A stretch of 64,000 bases of DNA from Cavia porcellus (Eukaryota > Chordata > Mammalia > Rodentia > Caviidae): the NCBI RefSeq assembly GCF_034190915.1, contig NW_026947501.1, positions 3,410,001-3,474,000 on the forward strand, written 5' to 3'. Within the stretch, counting starts at the first letter, position 1. Each line of letters opens with the position of its first letter. The translations under genes and the position numbers were made by a program. Shown piece by piece: positions 13,101-25,350 of this stretch. The notes under the pieces are model-generated. The model saw nothing but the letters and a program-made list of their open reading frames with translations, had not been told where the DNA came from and did no database searches.

Positions 13101-16100
13101 GTAGGATAGGTTTCTGAAAAAAACATCGGGTTTGTGCGCATTGTAAGGGTTTCTAACAGGCCATTCACTAGGAGGATTGAAAAAAACATAACGGGGTCGT
13201 GTGAATCGGAGGGCCTGAATTAGGTTAGGCCGTGAGTGGCAATGTAGGATGGAGAAAATCACCAAAGGTTGGTCAGCATGGGGAGGTTCGAAAACATGCG
13301 TTGGCAATGTAGGATATGTTTCTGAAAAAAAAAAGCGGGTGGTGCACATTGTAAGAGTTTCTGACAGGTCATTCACTAGTAGGATTGAGAAAAACATAAT
13401 GGGGTGGTGTGAATCGGAGGGTCTGAATTAGGATAGGCAGTGAGTGGCAATGTAGGATGGAGAAAAGTACCACAGGATGGTCAGCATGGGGAGGTCAGGA
13501 AACATGCAGTGGCAATGTAGGATAGGTTTCTGTAAATCATTGCGGGTGGTGAGAATTGTAAGCCTTTCTACAGGCCATTCACCAGTAGGAGTGAGATAAA
13601 CATCATGGGGTAGTGTGAATCAGAGGGCCTGAATTATGATAAGCACTGATTGACAATGTATGATGTAGAAAAGCACCACGGGGTGGTCTGCATGGGGAGG
13701 TCAGGAAACATGCAATGGCAATGTAGGATAGGTTTCTGAAAAACATCGCGGGGTGGTGCGCATTGTAAGGGTTTCTAACAGGCCATTCACTAGTAGGATT
13801 GAGAAAAACATCACGGTGTGGTGTGATTCGGAGGGCCTGAATTAGGTTAGGCAGTGAGTGGCAATGTAGGACGGAGAAAATCACCACAGTTTGGTCAGCA
13901 TGGGGAGGTCAGAAAACATGCCGTGGCAATGTAGGATAGGTTTCTGAAAAAAAAAAAAAAAAACGGGGAGTTGCACGTTGTAAGTGTTTCTAACAGGCCA
14001 TTCACTAGTAGCAGTGAGAAAAACATCACGGGGTGGTGTCAATCGGAGAGCCTGAATTATGATATGCAGTGAGTGGCAATGTAGGATGGAGAAAAGCACC
14101 ACGGGGTGGTCAGCATGGGGAGGTAGGAAACATGCAGTGGCAATGTAGGAAAGTTTTCTGAAAAACATCACGGGGTGGTGCGCTTTGTAAGGGTTTCTAA
14201 CAGGCCATTCACTAGTAGGATTGAGAAAAACATCACGGAGTGGTTTGAAGCAGATGTTCTGAATTAGCATATACAGTGAGTGTCAATGTAGGATGCAGAA
14301 AAGGACCACGGGGAGGTCAGCATGGGGAGGTCGGGAAACATGCATTGGCAATGTAGGATAGTTTTCTGAAAAACATCGCTGGTGGTGCGCATTGTAAGGC
14401 TTTCTAACAGGCCATTCACTAGTAGGAGTGAGAAACACATCACGGGCTTGTGAGAATCGGAGGGCCTGAATTAGGATAGGCAGTGAGTGGCAATATAAAA
14501 TGGAGAAAAGCACCACGGTGTGGTCAGCATGCGGAGGTCAGGAAACATGGAGTGGCAATATAGGATAGGTTTTAGAAAAACATCATGGGGTGGTGCGCAT
14601 TGTAAGGGTTTCTAACCGGCCATTCCCTGGTGGGAGTGAAAAATACATCACGGGAGGGTGTGATGCAGAAGGCCTGAATTAGGATAGGCAGTGAGTGGCA
14701 ATGTAGGATGGAGAAAAGCACCACGGCATGGTCAGCATGGGGAGGTCAGGAAACATGCAGTGGCAATGTGGGATAGCATTCTGAAAAGCATTACTGGTTG
14801 GTGCGCATTGTAAGTGTTTCTAACAGGCCATTCACTAGTAGGAGTGAGAAAAACATCACAGCGTGGTGTGAATTGGAGGGTCTGAATCAGGATAGGCAGT
14901 GAGTGGCAATGTAGGATGGAGAAAAGCACCAAAGGGTGGTCATCATGGGGAGCTCAGGACCCATGCATTGGCAATGTAGGATAGGTTTCTGTAAAACATT
15001 GCGTGTGGTGAGAATTGTAAGCCTTTCTAACAGGCCATTCACCAGTAGGAGTGAGATAAACATCATGGGGTGGTGTGAATCACAGGGCCTGAATTATGAT
15101 AAGCAGTGAGTGGCAATGTATGATGTAGAAAAGGACCACGGGGTGGTCTGCAAGGGGAGGTCAGGAAACATGCAGTGGCAATGTAGGATAGGTTTCTGAA
15201 AAACATCGCTGGTGGTGAGCTTTGTAAGGGTTTCTAACAGGCCATTCACTAGTAGGATTGAGAAAAATATCACAGGGTGGTTTGAATCAGATGTTCTGAA
15301 TTAGCATATTCAGTGAGTGTCAATGTAGGATGGAGAAAAGGACCAGGGGCTGGTCAGCATGGGGAGGTCGGGAAACATGCATTGGCAATGTAGGATATGT
15401 TTCTGAAAAACATCGCTGGTGGTGCGCATTGTAAGGCTTTCTAACAGGCCATTCATTAGTAGGAATGAGAAAAACATCACGGGGTTGTGTGAATTGGAGA
15501 GCCTGAATAAGGATAGGCAGTGATTGGCAATATAAAATGGAGAAAAGCACAACGGTGTGGTCAGCATGGGGAGGTCAGGAAACATGCAGTGGCAATGTAG
15601 GATAGGTTTCTGAAAAAAACATCGGGTTTGTGCGCATTGTAAGGGTTTCTAACAGGCCATTCACTAGGAGGATTGAAAAAAACATAACGGTGTGGTGTGA
15701 ATCGGAGGGCCTGAATTAGGTTAGGCCGTGAGTGGCAATGTAGGATATAGAAAATCACCAACGGGTGGTCAGCATGGGGAGGTTCGAAAACATGCCCTGG
15801 CAATGTAGGATAGGTTTCTGAAAAAAAAAAGCGGGGTGGTGCGCATTGTAAGAGTTTCTGACAGGTCATTCACTAGTAGGATTGAGAAAAACATAACGGG
15901 GTGGTGTGAATCGGAGGGTCTGAATTAGGATAGGCAGTGAGTGGCAATGTAGGATGGAGAAAAGCACCACGGCATGGTCATCATGGGGAGGTCAGGACAC
16001 ATGCAGTGGCAATGTAGGATAGGTTTCTGAAAAACATGGCGGGTGGTGAGAATTGTAAGGCTTTCTAACAGGCCTTTCACTTGTAGGAGTGAGAAAAACA

Positions 16101-17090
16101 TCACGGGGTGGTGTGAATCAGAGGGCCTGAATTATGATAAGCAGTGAGTGGCAATGTAGGATGGAGAAAAGCACCACGGCATGGTCATCATGGGGAGGTC
16201 AGGAAACATGCAGTGGCAAAGTAGGATAGTTTTCTGAAAAACATCACGGGGTGGTGACCATTGTAAGGGTTTCTAACAGGCCATTCACTAGTAGCAGTGA
16301 GAAAAATATAACAGGGTGGTGTTAATCCCAGGGTCTGAATCAGGATAGGCAGTGAGTGGCAATGTAGGATGGAAAAAACCACCACTGGGTGGTCAGGATT
16401 TTGAGGTCAGGAAACATGCAGGGGCAATTTAGGATAAGTTTCTGAAAAACATTTTGGGGTGGTGCTCATTGTAAGGGTTTCTAAAATGCCTTTCACTAGT
16501 AGGAGTGAGAAAAACATCACGGGGTGGTGTGAATCACAGGGCCTGAATCAGGATAGGCCGTGGATTGCAATGTAGGATGGAGAAAAGCACCACAGTGTTG
16601 TCAGGACGGGGAGGTCAGGAAACATGCAGTGGCAATGCAGGATCGGTTTCTGAAAAACAGCGCGGTGTTGGGCGCATTTTAAAAGTATCTAACAGGCCAT
16701 TCACTAGTAGGAGTGAGAAATACCTCATGGTGTGGTGTGAATCTGAGGGCCTGAATCAAGTTAGACAGTGAGTGGCAATGTAGGACGGAGAAAAGCACAA
16801 CGGCATTGTCAGCATGGGGATTTCAGGAAACATTCAGTGACAATGTAGTGTAGGTTTCTGAAAAACATTGCGGGGTGTTGCGCATTGTAAGGGTTTCTAA
16901 CAGGCCATTCACTAGTAGGCGTGAGAAAAACATAACGGGGTGGTGTGAATTGGAGGGCCTGAATAAGGATAGGCAGTGAGTGGCAATGTTGGATGTAGAA
17001 CAGCACCACAGGGTGGTCAGCATGGGGAGGTCAGGAAACATGCAGTGGCAATGTCGGACAACTTTCTGAAAAACATTCCGGGTTGGTGCG

Positions 17091-17106
17091 CATTGTAAGT
17101 GTTTCT
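17091..17106 (+). repeat. Target-site duplication, left side of SINE copy 1
   Basis: CATTGTAAGTGTTTCT, the normal satellite sequence at this phase. It matches 17216-17231 with one mismatch (CATTG versus CATGG), as expected for LINE-mediated insertion followed by slight decay. Confidence 0.88.
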
Positions 17107-17146
17107 TTTTTTTTTTTTATTGTCTTTTTCATTTTTATCGGTATCA

Positions 17147-17157
17147 GGGATCGAACT
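17147..17157 (-). promoter_or_regulatory. RNA polymerase III B box in SINE copy 1
   Basis: Minus strand reads AGTTCGATCCC, one mismatch (first base) from GGTTCGANNCC. Together with the A box it supports a tRNA origin. Confidence 0.75.
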
Positions 17158-17190
17158 CACGACCGACTGCTTGCAAGGCAGGTGCTTATG

Positions 17191-17201
17191 CCGCTGAGCT
17201 A
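17191..17201 (-). promoter_or_regulatory. RNA polymerase III A box in SINE copy 1
   Basis: Minus strand reads TAGCTCAGCGG, fitting the A-box consensus TRGYNNARNNG. It lies 33 bp upstream of the B box in SINE orientation, a normal spacing for a type 2 internal promoter. Whether it is active inside satellite chromatin is unknown. Confidence 0.75.
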
Positions 17202-17215
17202 AATCCCCAGCCCCT

Positions 17216-17231
17216 CATGGTAAGTGTTTCT
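17216..17231 (+). repeat. Target-site duplication, right side of SINE copy 1
   Basis: CATGGTAAGTGTTTCT, after which the interrupted monomer resumes with ATCAGGCCATTCACT. The length of 16 bp is in the usual range for SINE target duplications. Confidence 0.88.
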
Positions 17232-19080
17232 ATCAGGCCATTCACTAGGAGGAGTGAGAAAAACATCACGGCGTGGTGTGAATTGGAGGGCCTGAATCAG
17301 GATAGGCAGTGAGTGGCAATATAGGATGGAGAAAAGCACCAAAGGGTGGTCATCATGGGGAGGTCAGGACACATGCAGTGGCAAAGTAGGATAGTTTTCT
17401 GAAAAACATCACGGGGTGTTGCCCATTGTAAGGGTTTCTAACAGGCCATTCACAAGTAGGAGTGAGAAAAACATCACAGGGTGGTGTGAATTGGAGGGCC
17501 TGAATTAGGATAGGCAGTGAGTGGCAATGAAAAATGGAGAAAAGCACCTCGGTGTGGTCAGCATGAGGAGGTCAGGAAACATTCAGTGTCAATGTAGGAT
17601 AGGTTTCTGATAAACATCTCTGGGTGGTGCGCATTGTAAGGGTTTCTAACAGGCCATTAATTAGTAGGAGTGAGAAAAACATCACGTGGTACTGTGAATC
17701 AGTGGGCCTGAATAAGGATAGGCAGTGATTGGCAACATAACATGGAGAAAAGCACCAGGGTGTGGTCAGCATGGTGAGGTCAGGAAACATGCAGTGGCAA
17801 TGCAGGATCTCTTTCTGAAATACATCGTGGGGTTGGGCACATTGTAAAGATATCTAACAGGCCATTCACTAGTAGGAGTGAGAAATATATCATGGTGTGG
17901 TGTGAATCGGAGGGCCTGAATCAAGGTAGACAGTGAGTGGCAATGTAGGATGGAGAAAAGCACCACGGGTTTGTCAGCATGGGGATGTAAGGAAACATGC
18001 AGTGGCAATATAGAATAGGTTTCTGATAAGCATCGCTGGGTGGTGCGCATTGTAAGGCTTTCTAAAAGGCCATTCACTAGTAGGAATGAGAACAACATCA
18101 TGCGGTGGTGGGAATCGGAGGCCCTGAATTAGGATAGGCAGTGAGTGGCAATGTAGGATGGAGAAAACACCACAGGGTGGTCAGCATGGGGAGGTCAGGA
18201 AACATGCAGTGGCAATGTAGTCTACTTTTCTGAAAAACTTTACCGGTTGGTGCACATTGTAATGGTTTCTAACAGGCCTTTCACTAGTAGGAGTGAGAAA
18301 AACCTCACGGCGTGGTGTGAATTGGAGGGCCTGAATCAGTATAGGCAGTGAGTGGCAATGTAGGATGGATAAAAGCACCACGGGGTGATAATTATGGGGA
18401 GGTCAGGACACATGCAGTGGAAATGTAGCATAGGTTTCTAAAAAACAGCGCGGGTGGTGAGGATTGTAAGGGTTTCTAAAAGGCCATTCACTAGTAGGAG
18501 TGAGAAAAACATCACGGGGTGGTGTGAATCGGAGGGCCTGAATTAGGTAAGGCAGTGAATGGCAATGTAGAATGGAGAAAAGCACCACGGGGTGATCAGC
18601 ATGGGGAGGTTAGGAAACATGCAGTGGCAATGCAGGATCGGTTTCTGAAATACATCGCGGGGTTGGTGGCAGTGTAAAGCTATCTAACAGGCCATTCACT
18701 AGTAGGAGTGTGAAATACATCATGGTGTGGTGTGAATCAGAGGTCATAAATCAAGTTAGACACTGAGTGGAAATGTAGGATGGAGAAAAGCACCACGGGT
18801 TGGTGAGCATGCGGAAGTCAGGAAACATGCAATGGCAATGTAGGATAGGTTTCTGAAAAACATCGCGGGGTTGTGCGCATTGTCAGTGTTTGTAGCAGGC
18901 CATTCACTAGTAGGAGTGACAAAATCATCACGGGGTGGTGTGAATCGGAAGGCCTGAATTAAGTTAGGCAGTGAGTGGAAATGTAGGATGGAGAAAATCA
19001 CCACAGGGTGGTCAGCATGGGGAGGTTCTAAAACATGCCCTGGCAATGTAGGATAGGTTTCTGAAAATAAAAACGGGGTG

Positions 19081-22000
19081 GTGCGATTGTAACTGTTTCT
19101 AACAGGCCATTCACTAGTAGGAGTGAGAAAAACATCACGGGGTGGTGTGAATCCGAGGGCCTGAATTAGGATATGCAGTGAGTGGCAATGTAGGATGGAG
19201 AAAAGCACCACAGTGTGGTCAGCATGGGGAGGTCAGGAAACATGCAGTGGCAATGTAGGATAGTTTTCTGAAAAACATCACAGGGTGGTGCGCATTGTAA
19301 GGGTTTCTAACAGGCCATTCACTGGTAGGATTGAGAAAAACATCACGGGGTGCTGTGAATCGGAGGGCCTGAATTAGGATAGGCAGTGAGTGGCAATGTA
19401 GGATGTAGAAAAGCACCACAGGGTGGTCAGCATGGGGAGGTCAGGAAACATGCAGTGGCAATGTGGGATAGCTTTCTGAAAAACATTCCGGGTTGGTGCG
19501 CATTGTAAGAGATTCTAACAGGCCATTCACTAGTAGGAGTGAGAAAAACATCATGGCGTGGTGTGAATTGGAGGGCCTGAATCAGGATAGGCAGTGAGTG
19601 GCAATGTAGGATGGAGAAAAGCAGCAAAGGGTGGTCATCATGTGGAGGTCAGGACACTTGTAGTGGCAAACTAGGACAGTTTTCTGAAAAACATCTCGGG
19701 GTGGTGCCCATTGTAAGGCTTTCTAACAGGCCTTTCACTAGTAGGAGTGTGAAATACATCATGGTGTGGTGTGAATCAGAGGGCATGAATCAAGTTAGAC
19801 AGTGAGTGGCAATGTAAAATGGAGAAAAGCACCACAGTGTGGTCAGCATGGGGAGGTCAGGGAACATTCAGTGTCAATGTAGGATAGGTTTCTGATAAAC
19901 ATCTCTGGGTGGTGCGCATTGTAAGGGTTTCTAACAGGCCATTCATTAGTAGGAGTGAGAAAAACATCACGTGGTACTGTGAATCGTTGGGCCTGAATTA
20001 GGATAGGCAGTGAGTGGCAACATAACATGGAGAAAAGCACCACGGTGTGGTCAGCATGGGGAAGTCAGGAAACATGCAGTGGCAATGCAGGATCGGTATC
20101 TGAAATACATCGCGGGGTTGGGCGCATTGTAAAGGTATCTAACAGGCCATTCACTAGTAGGAGTGTGAAATACATCATGGTGTGGTGTGAATCTGATGGC
20201 ATGAATCAAGTTAGACAGTGAGTTGCAATGTAGGATGGAGAAAAGAACCACGGGTTGGTGAGCATGGCAAAGTCAGGAAACATGCAATGGCAATGTAGGA
20301 TATGTTTCTGAAAAACATCGCGGGGTTGTGCGCATTGTCAGTGTTTCTAACAGGCCATTCACTAGTAGGAGTGAGAACAACATCACGTGGTAGTGTGAAT
20401 TGGAGGGCCTGAATCAGGATAGGCAGTGAGTGGCAATGTAGGATGGAGAAAAGCACCAAAGGGTGGTCATCATGGGGAGGTCAGGACACATGCAGTGGAA
20501 AAGTAGGATAGTTTTCTGAAAAACATCACGGGGTGGTGCCCATTGTAAGGCTTTCTAACAGGCCATTCACTAATAGGAGTGAGAAAATCATCACGGGGTG
20601 GTGAGAATGGGAGAGCCTGAATTAGGATAGGCAGTTAATGGCAATGAAGAATGGAGAAAAGCACCATGGGTTGGTCAACATGGGGAGGAAAGGAAACATG
20701 CAATGGCAATGTAGGATAGGTTTCTGAAAAACATCGCTGGGTGGTGCTCATTGCAAGGCTTTCTAAAAAGCCATTCAGAAGTAGGAGTGAAAAAAACATC
20801 ACGGGGTGGTGTGAATCGGAGAGCCTGAATTAGGGTAGGCAGTGAGTGGCAATGTAGGGTGGAGAAAATCACCACAGGGTGGTCAGCATAGGGAGGTAAG
20901 AAAACATGCCCTGGCAATGTAGGATAGGTTTCTGAAAAAAAAAAAAAAAGCCGGGTGGTGCGATTGTAAGTGTTTCTAACAGGCCATTCACTAGTAGGAG
21001 TGAGAAAAACATCACGGGGTGGTGTTAATCGGAGGGCCTGATTTAGGATATGCAGTGAGTGGCATGTAGGATGGAGAAAAGCACCACAGGGTGGTCAGCA
21101 TGGGGAGGTCAGGAAACATGCAGTGGCAATGTGGGATAGCTTTCTGAAAAACATTCCGGGTTGGTTCGCATTGTAAGGGATTCTAACAGGCCATTCACTA
21201 GTAGGAGTGAGAAAAACATCACGGCGTGGTGTTAAATGGAGGGCCTGAATCAGGATAGGCAGTGAGTGTCAATGTAGGATGGAGAAAAGCAGCAAAGTGT
21301 GGTCATCATGTGGAGGTCAGGACACATGTAGTGGCAAAGTAGGATAGTTTTCTGAAAAACATCACGGGGTGGTGCCCATTGTAAGGCTTTCTAACAGGCC
21401 TTTCACTAGTAGGAGTGTGAAATACATCATGGTGTGGTGTGAATCAGAGGGCATGAATCAAGTTAGACAGTGAGTGGCAATGTAAAATGGAGAAAAGCAC
21501 CACAGTGTGGTCAGCATGGGGAGGTCAGGAAACATTCAGTGTCAATGTAGGATAGGTTTCTGATAAACATCTCTGGGTGGTGCGCATTGTAAGGGTTTCT
21601 AACAGGCCATTCATTAGTAGGAGTGAGAAAAACATCACGTGGTACTGTGAATCGGTGGGCCTGAATTAGGATAGGCAGTGAGTGGCAACATAACATGGAG
21701 AAAAGCACCACGGTTTGGTCAGCATGGGGAGGTCAGGAAACATGCAGTGGCAATATAGGAAATGTTTCTGAAAAACATCACGGGGTGGAGCGCCTTGTAA
21801 GGGTATCTAACCGGCCATTCCCTGGTAGGAGTGAGAAATACATCACGGGAAGGTGTGAATCAGAAGGCCTGAATCAGAATAGGCAGTGAGTAGCAATGTA
21901 GGATGGAGAAAAGCACCACGGCACGATCATCATGGGGAGGTCAGGACACATGCAGCGGCAATGTAGGATAGGTTTCTGAAAAACATCGCGGCGTAGTGAG

Positions 22001-25000
22001 CATGGTAAGGGTTTCTAACAGGCCATTTACTAGTAGGATTGAGAAATACATCATGGTGTGGTGTGAATTAGAGGGCCTGAATCAAGTTTGACAGTGAGTG
22101 GCAATGTAGGATGGAGAAAAGCCCCACAGGTTGGTGAGCATGGGAGGTCAGGAAACATGCATTGTCAATGTACGAAAGGTTTATGAAAAACGTCGCGGGG
22201 TTGTGCGCATTGTAAGTGTTTGTAGCAGGCCCTTCACTAGTAGGAGTGAGAAAAACATCCCGTGGTGGTGTGAATCGGAGGGGCTGAATTAGGATTGGCA
22301 GTGAGTGGCAATGAAGAATGGAGAAAAGCACCACGGGTTGGTCAACATGGGGAGGTCAGGAAACATGTACTGGCAATGTAGGGTAGGTTTCTGAAAAACA
22401 TCGCGGGGTGGTGCACATTGTAAGGCTTTCTAACCAGCCATTCGCAAGTAGGAGTGAAAAAAACATCACAGGGTGGTGTGAATCAGAGGGTCTGAATTAG
22501 GATAGGCTGTAAGTGGCAATGTAGGTTGGAGAAAAGCACCACGGGTTTGTCAGCATGGGGAGGCAAGGAAACATGCAGTGGCAATGTAGAATATGTTTCT
22601 GATAAGCATCACTGGGGGGTGCGCATTGTAAGGGTTTCTAACAGGCCATTCACTATTAGGAGTGAGAACAACATCACGCGGTGGTGTGAATTGGAGGGCC
22701 TGAATCAGGATAGGCATTGAGTGGCAATGTAGGATGGAGAAAAGCAGCAAAGGGTGGTCATCATGGGGAGGTCAGGACACATGCAGTGGCAAAGTAGGAT
22801 AGTTTTCTGAAAAACATCACGGTGTGGTGCGGATTTTAAGGGTTTCTAACAGGCCATTCACTAGTAGGAGTGAGAAAAACATCAGGGGGTGGTTTGAATC
22901 AGATGTTCTAATTAGGATAGGCAGTGAGTGGCTATGTAGGATGGAGAATAGCACCATGGGGTGGTCAGCATGAGGAAGTCAGGAAACATGCAATGGCAAT
23001 GTAGGATAGTTTTCTGAAAAAATCACGGGGTGGTGCGGATTTTAAGGGTTTCTAACAGGCCATTCACTAGTAGGAGTGAGAAAAACATCAGGGGGTGGAT
23101 TGAATCAGATGTTCTAATTAGGATAGGCAGTGAGTGGCTATGTAGAATGGAGAAAAGCACCGCGGGGTGGTCATCATGGGGAGGTCAGGACACATGCAGT
23201 GGCAATGTAGGATAGGTTTCTGAAAAACATCGCGGGGTGGTGCGCATTGTAAGTGTTTCTAACAGGCTTTTCACTAGTAGTTGTGAGAAAAACATCACAG
23301 GGTCGTATGAATCGGAGGACCTTAATTATGATAGGCAGTGAGTGGCAACGTAGCATGGAGAAAAGCACCTCGGGGTGTTCAGCATGGGGTGGTCAGGAAA
23401 CATGCAGTGGCAATGTAGGATAGGTTTCTGAAAAAAACAGCGGGGTGGTGCGCATTGTAAGGGTTTCTAACAGGCCATTCACTAATAGGAATGAGAAAAA
23501 CATCACGGGGTGGTTTGAATCAGATGTTCTGAATTAGGATATACAGTGAGTGGCAATGTAGGATGGACAAAAGCACCATGGGGTTGTCAGCATGGGGAGG
23601 TCAGGAAATATGCAGTGGCAATGTAGGATAGGTTTCTGAAAAACATCGCTGGTTGTGTGCCTTGTAAGGCTTTCTAACAGGCCATTCACTAGTAGGAGTG
23701 AGAAAAACATCACAGGGTGGTGTGAATCATAGGGCCTGAATTAGGATAGGCAGTGAGTGGCAATATAAAATGGAGAAAAGCACCACGGTGTGGTCAGCAT
23801 GGGGAGGTCAGGAAACATGCAGTAGCAATGTAGGAAAGGTTTCTGAAAAACATCACGGGGTGGTGCGCCTTGTAAGGGTATCTAACAAGCCATTCCCTGG
23901 TAGGAGTGAGAAATGCATCACGGGAAGGTGTGAGTCGGAAGGCCTGAATCATAATAGACAGTGAGTGGCAATGTAGGATGGAGAAAAGCACCACGGCACG
24001 GTCATCATTGGGAAGTCAGGACACATGCAGTGGCAATGTAGGATAGGTTTCTGAAAAACATCACGGCGTAGTGCGCATGGTAAGGGTTTCTAACAGGCCA
24101 TTTTCTAGTAGGAGTGAGAAATACATCATGGTGTGGTGTGAATTGGAGGGCCTGAATCAAGTTTGACTGTGAGTGGCAATGTAGGTTGGAGAAAAGCTCC
24201 ACGTGTTGGTGAGCATGGGAAAGTCAGGAAACATGCATTGTCAATGTACGATAGGTTTCTGAAAAACGTCGCGGGGTTGTGCGCATTGTAAGGGTTTGTA
24301 GCACGCCCTTCACTAGTAGGAGTGAGAAAAACATCACGTGGTGGTGTGAATCGGAGTGGCTGAATTAGGATTGGCAGTGAGTGGCAATGAAGAATGGAGA
24401 AAAGCACAACGGTTTGGTCAACATGGGGAGGTCAGGAAACATGTAATGGCAATGTAGGGTATGTTTCTGAAAAACATCGCGGGGTGGTGCACATTGTAAG
24501 GCTTTCTAACAAGCCATTCACAAGTACGAGTGAAAAAAACATCACAGGGTGGTGTGAATCAGAGGGTCTGAATTAGGATAGGCTGTGAGTGGCAATGTAG
24601 GATGGAGAAAAGCACCACGGGTTTGTCAGCATGGGGAGGCAAGGAAACATGCAGTGGCAATGTAGAATAGGTTTCTGATAAGCATCACTTGGTGGTGCGC
24701 ATTGTAAGGGTTTCTATAAGGCATTCACTAGTAGGAGTGAGAACAACATCACGTGGTAGTGTGAATTGGAGGGCCTGAATCAGGATAGGCAGTGAGTGGC
24801 AATGTAGGATGGAGAAAAGCACCAAAGGGTGGTCATCATGGGGAGGTCAGGACACATGCAGTGGCAAATTAGGATAGTTTTCTGAAAAACATCACGGGGT
24901 GGTGCCCATTGTAAGGCTTTCTAACAGGCCATTCACTAATAGGAGTGAGAAAATCATCACGGGGTGGTGAGAATGGGAGAGCCTGAATTAGGATAGGCAG

Positions 25001-25301
25001 TTAATGGCAATGAAGAATGGAGAAAAGCACCATGGGTTGGTCAACATGGGGAGGAAAGGAAACATGCAATGGCAATGTAGGATAGGTTTCTGAAAAACAT
25101 CGCTGGGTGGTGCTCATTGCAAGGCTTTCTAAAAAGCCATTCAGAAGTAGGAGTGAAAAAAAACATCAAGGGGTGGTGTGAATCGGAGAGCCTGAATTAG
25201 GGTAGGCAGTGAGTGGCAATGTAGGGTGGAGAAAATCACCACAGGGTGGTCAGCATAGAGAGGTAAGAAAACATGTCCTGGCAATGTAGGATAGGTTTAT
25301 G

Positions 25302-25350
<49 letters not shown>

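Larger units (their letters stand above)
5746..15980 (+). repeat. 12-monomer HOR domain (~2.50 kb period), block copy 1
   Basis: Marker monomers recur about every 2.5 kb. The A-tract monomer following AGAAAACATGCC starts its A-run at 6449, 8943, 11454 and 13947 (steps 2494, 2511, 2493). The GGATATTCTTGGAG variant lies near 6137, 8631 and 11141. The variant CAGATGTTCTGAATTAGCAT occurs near 6743, 7991, 10293, 11751, 12788, 14247 and 15284; the last four steps (1458, 1037, 1459, 1037) show a 7+5 arrangement summing to about 2496 bp. The best-matched pair of units is about 11385-13480 with 13880-15976. The first 700 bp also resemble 1998-2700. Confidence 0.78.
17107..17215 (-). mobile_element. 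tRNA-derived (ID-like) SINE, copy 1
   Basis: This is the only break in the satellite. Read on the minus strand it starts GGGGCTGGGGATTTAGCTCA, carries a tRNA-like A box and B box, continues through a short A-rich tail (GATAAAAATGAAAAAGACAA) and ends in a run of 13 A (T-run 17106-17118 on the plus strand; its first T belongs to the duplicated target). It interrupts one monomer after CATTGTAAGTGTTTCT, and that segment is repeated on the other side. The head resembles rodent ID-type SINEs that descend from a tRNA. I recall similar forms in squirrels, but have not searched. It is full length or close to it and is non-coding; ID-type elements depend on LINE machinery supplied in trans. Confidence 0.9.
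15981..19080 (+). repeat. Mixed satellite monomers flanking the SINE, block copy 1
   Basis: Monomers keep the 208-bp length and orientation, but I could not recognise a clear HOR period across this stretch. Several variants are more diverged than in the flanking domains, such as GGTTGGGCGCATTTTAAAAG near 16667, GGATTTTGAGGTCAGG near 16397 and TATCTAACAGG near 16686 and 17848. The segment holds the SINE at 17107-17215. No gene is seen. Confidence 0.6.

Noticed and set aside
17107..17215. Functional tRNA gene
   Set aside because: The A and B boxes are tRNA-like, but the sequence has a SINE A-tail and target duplication, and I could not pair a full acceptor stem. It is a retroposed element.
25302..25349. 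Long A-tract as the tail of a second retroelement
   Set aside because: The satellite register continues directly on both sides, with no element body or target duplication, and shorter tracts at the same phase grade into it.
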